Source of the DNA: Bacteroidota bacterium
Lineage (GTDB): Bacteria; Bacteroidota; Bacteroidia; Chitinophagales; UBA8649
Reading direction: 5' to 3'
Length of the DNA stretch: 5,996 nucleotides
NCBI GenBank assembly: GCA_003447535.1
Contig: DLYY01000195.1
Coordinates: 1 to 5,996 of the forward strand
The notes beneath the pieces are model-generated. The model was not told the DNA's origin, made no database searches, and saw only the letters and a list, made by a program, of their open reading frames with translations. Within the stretch, counting starts at the first letter, position 1, and each line of letters starts with the position of its first letter. Made by a program: the position numbers and the translations under genes. Positions 5,658-5,996 of this stretch are shown here, piece by piece.

Positions 5658-5996
5658 ATGCTAAACCCCGAAGTATCACGAATTATCCAGTCTCGCATGT
5701 CGGTCTACCCTACCCTTTTTACGGGAGAAGTAATCGATAAGGGAGTCGTTGAAGAACTCATCCAAAATGCCAATTCAGCCCCGACCCATCGATTGACTCA
5801 ACCTTGGTTTTTTAAAGTATTTGGTGGATCAAGTAAGCAAGGACTTATAGAGGAAATCTTTCGCCTAAATCCAGCCTACGATGATGTGAAGAAGGAGAGG
5901 CTTCAGCATAAATTCGACAAGTCAAGCCATATCCTATGTATTGTGATGAAGAGGCATGAGGACAAAGTACCAGAATGGGAAGAGATTGCCGCAACT
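5658..5996 (+). CDS. Nitroreductase-family FMN oxidoreductase, 3' end cut off by the window
   Basis: The ATG at 5658 opens a frame that runs without a stop to the last base, giving 113 codons of what is normally a protein of about 180-220 residues. Nitroreductase-fold enzymes are cytoplasmic FMN-binding homodimers that transfer electrons from NAD(P)H to nitro compounds, quinones or other acceptors; physiological substrates are often unknown. The N-terminal block IIQSRMSVYP (9-18) is the family's first FMN-contact region (usually R.S...). NANSAPTHRLTQPWFF (37-52) is the characteristic A..AP(S/T)..N.QPW block; the THRLTQPW version is typical of YdjA-like members. SHILCIVMKR (90-99) is the central beta strand, and the sequence breaks off in PEWEEIAAT, just before the helix that normally carries E.....A.....QN. 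The 48-base spacer upstream holds no other gene, and no Shine-Dalgarno is seen. A second in-frame ATG at codon 14 would delete the FMN-contact region, so the first is preferred. Confidence 0.92.
   Translation, partial: MLNPEVSRIIQSRMSVYPTLFTGEVIDKGVVEELIQNANSAPTHRLTQPWFFKVFGGSSKQGLIEEIFRLNPAYDDVKKERLQHKFDKSSHILCIVMKRHEDKVPEWEEIAAT

Overview
The window looks like a piece of a Bacteroidota chromosome, probably a free-living or marine member of the Cytophagia/Flavobacteriia type. The evidence is moderate. None of the visible start codons has a clear Shine-Dalgarno sequence. A perfect TAnnTTTG box, the Bacteroidota -7 promoter element, lies upstream of one gene. The protein styles (a large M16 lipoprotein, a small secreted protein with a signal peptide ending near GQ) are common in that phylum. 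No mobile element, CRISPR array, rRNA or tRNA gene was seen.

Layout: (1) 1-897 (+), the 3' two-thirds of mnmE, the tRNA-wobble-uridine modification GTPase, ending in the conserved FCIGK tail. (2) 898-1068, a non-coding stretch with two candidate terminators and a 62-base imperfect hairpin at 985-1046 that resembles an integron attC site in architecture. (3) 1069-1551 (-), a small AT-richer gene for an unrecognised secreted protein with two cysteines. (4) 1597-4509 (+), a 970-residue M16 (pitrilysin-like) zinc protease lipoprotein with an active N-terminal half and a metal-free C-terminal half. (5) 4552-5133 (-), a complete M23/LytM-type metallopeptidase domain without a visible signal peptide, convergent with the M16 gene. 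(6) 5214-5609 (+), a small protein resembling DUF6884. (7) 5658 to the window end (+), the N-terminal part of a nitroreductase-family flavoprotein.

Most genes appear to be separate transcription units: the 1069-1551 gene diverges from the M16 gene, and the M23 gene diverges from the DUF6884-like gene. Only the last two genes (48 bp apart, same strand) could share a transcript. Nothing in the sequence shows that the two zinc peptidases act in one pathway. The most unusual signals are the attC-like hairpin just downstream of the small secreted-protein gene, which hints at an isolated cassette-like insertion between mnmE and the M16 gene, and the M23 protein with an intact active site but no export signal. 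I did not find convincing evidence of a complete, previously undescribed system.
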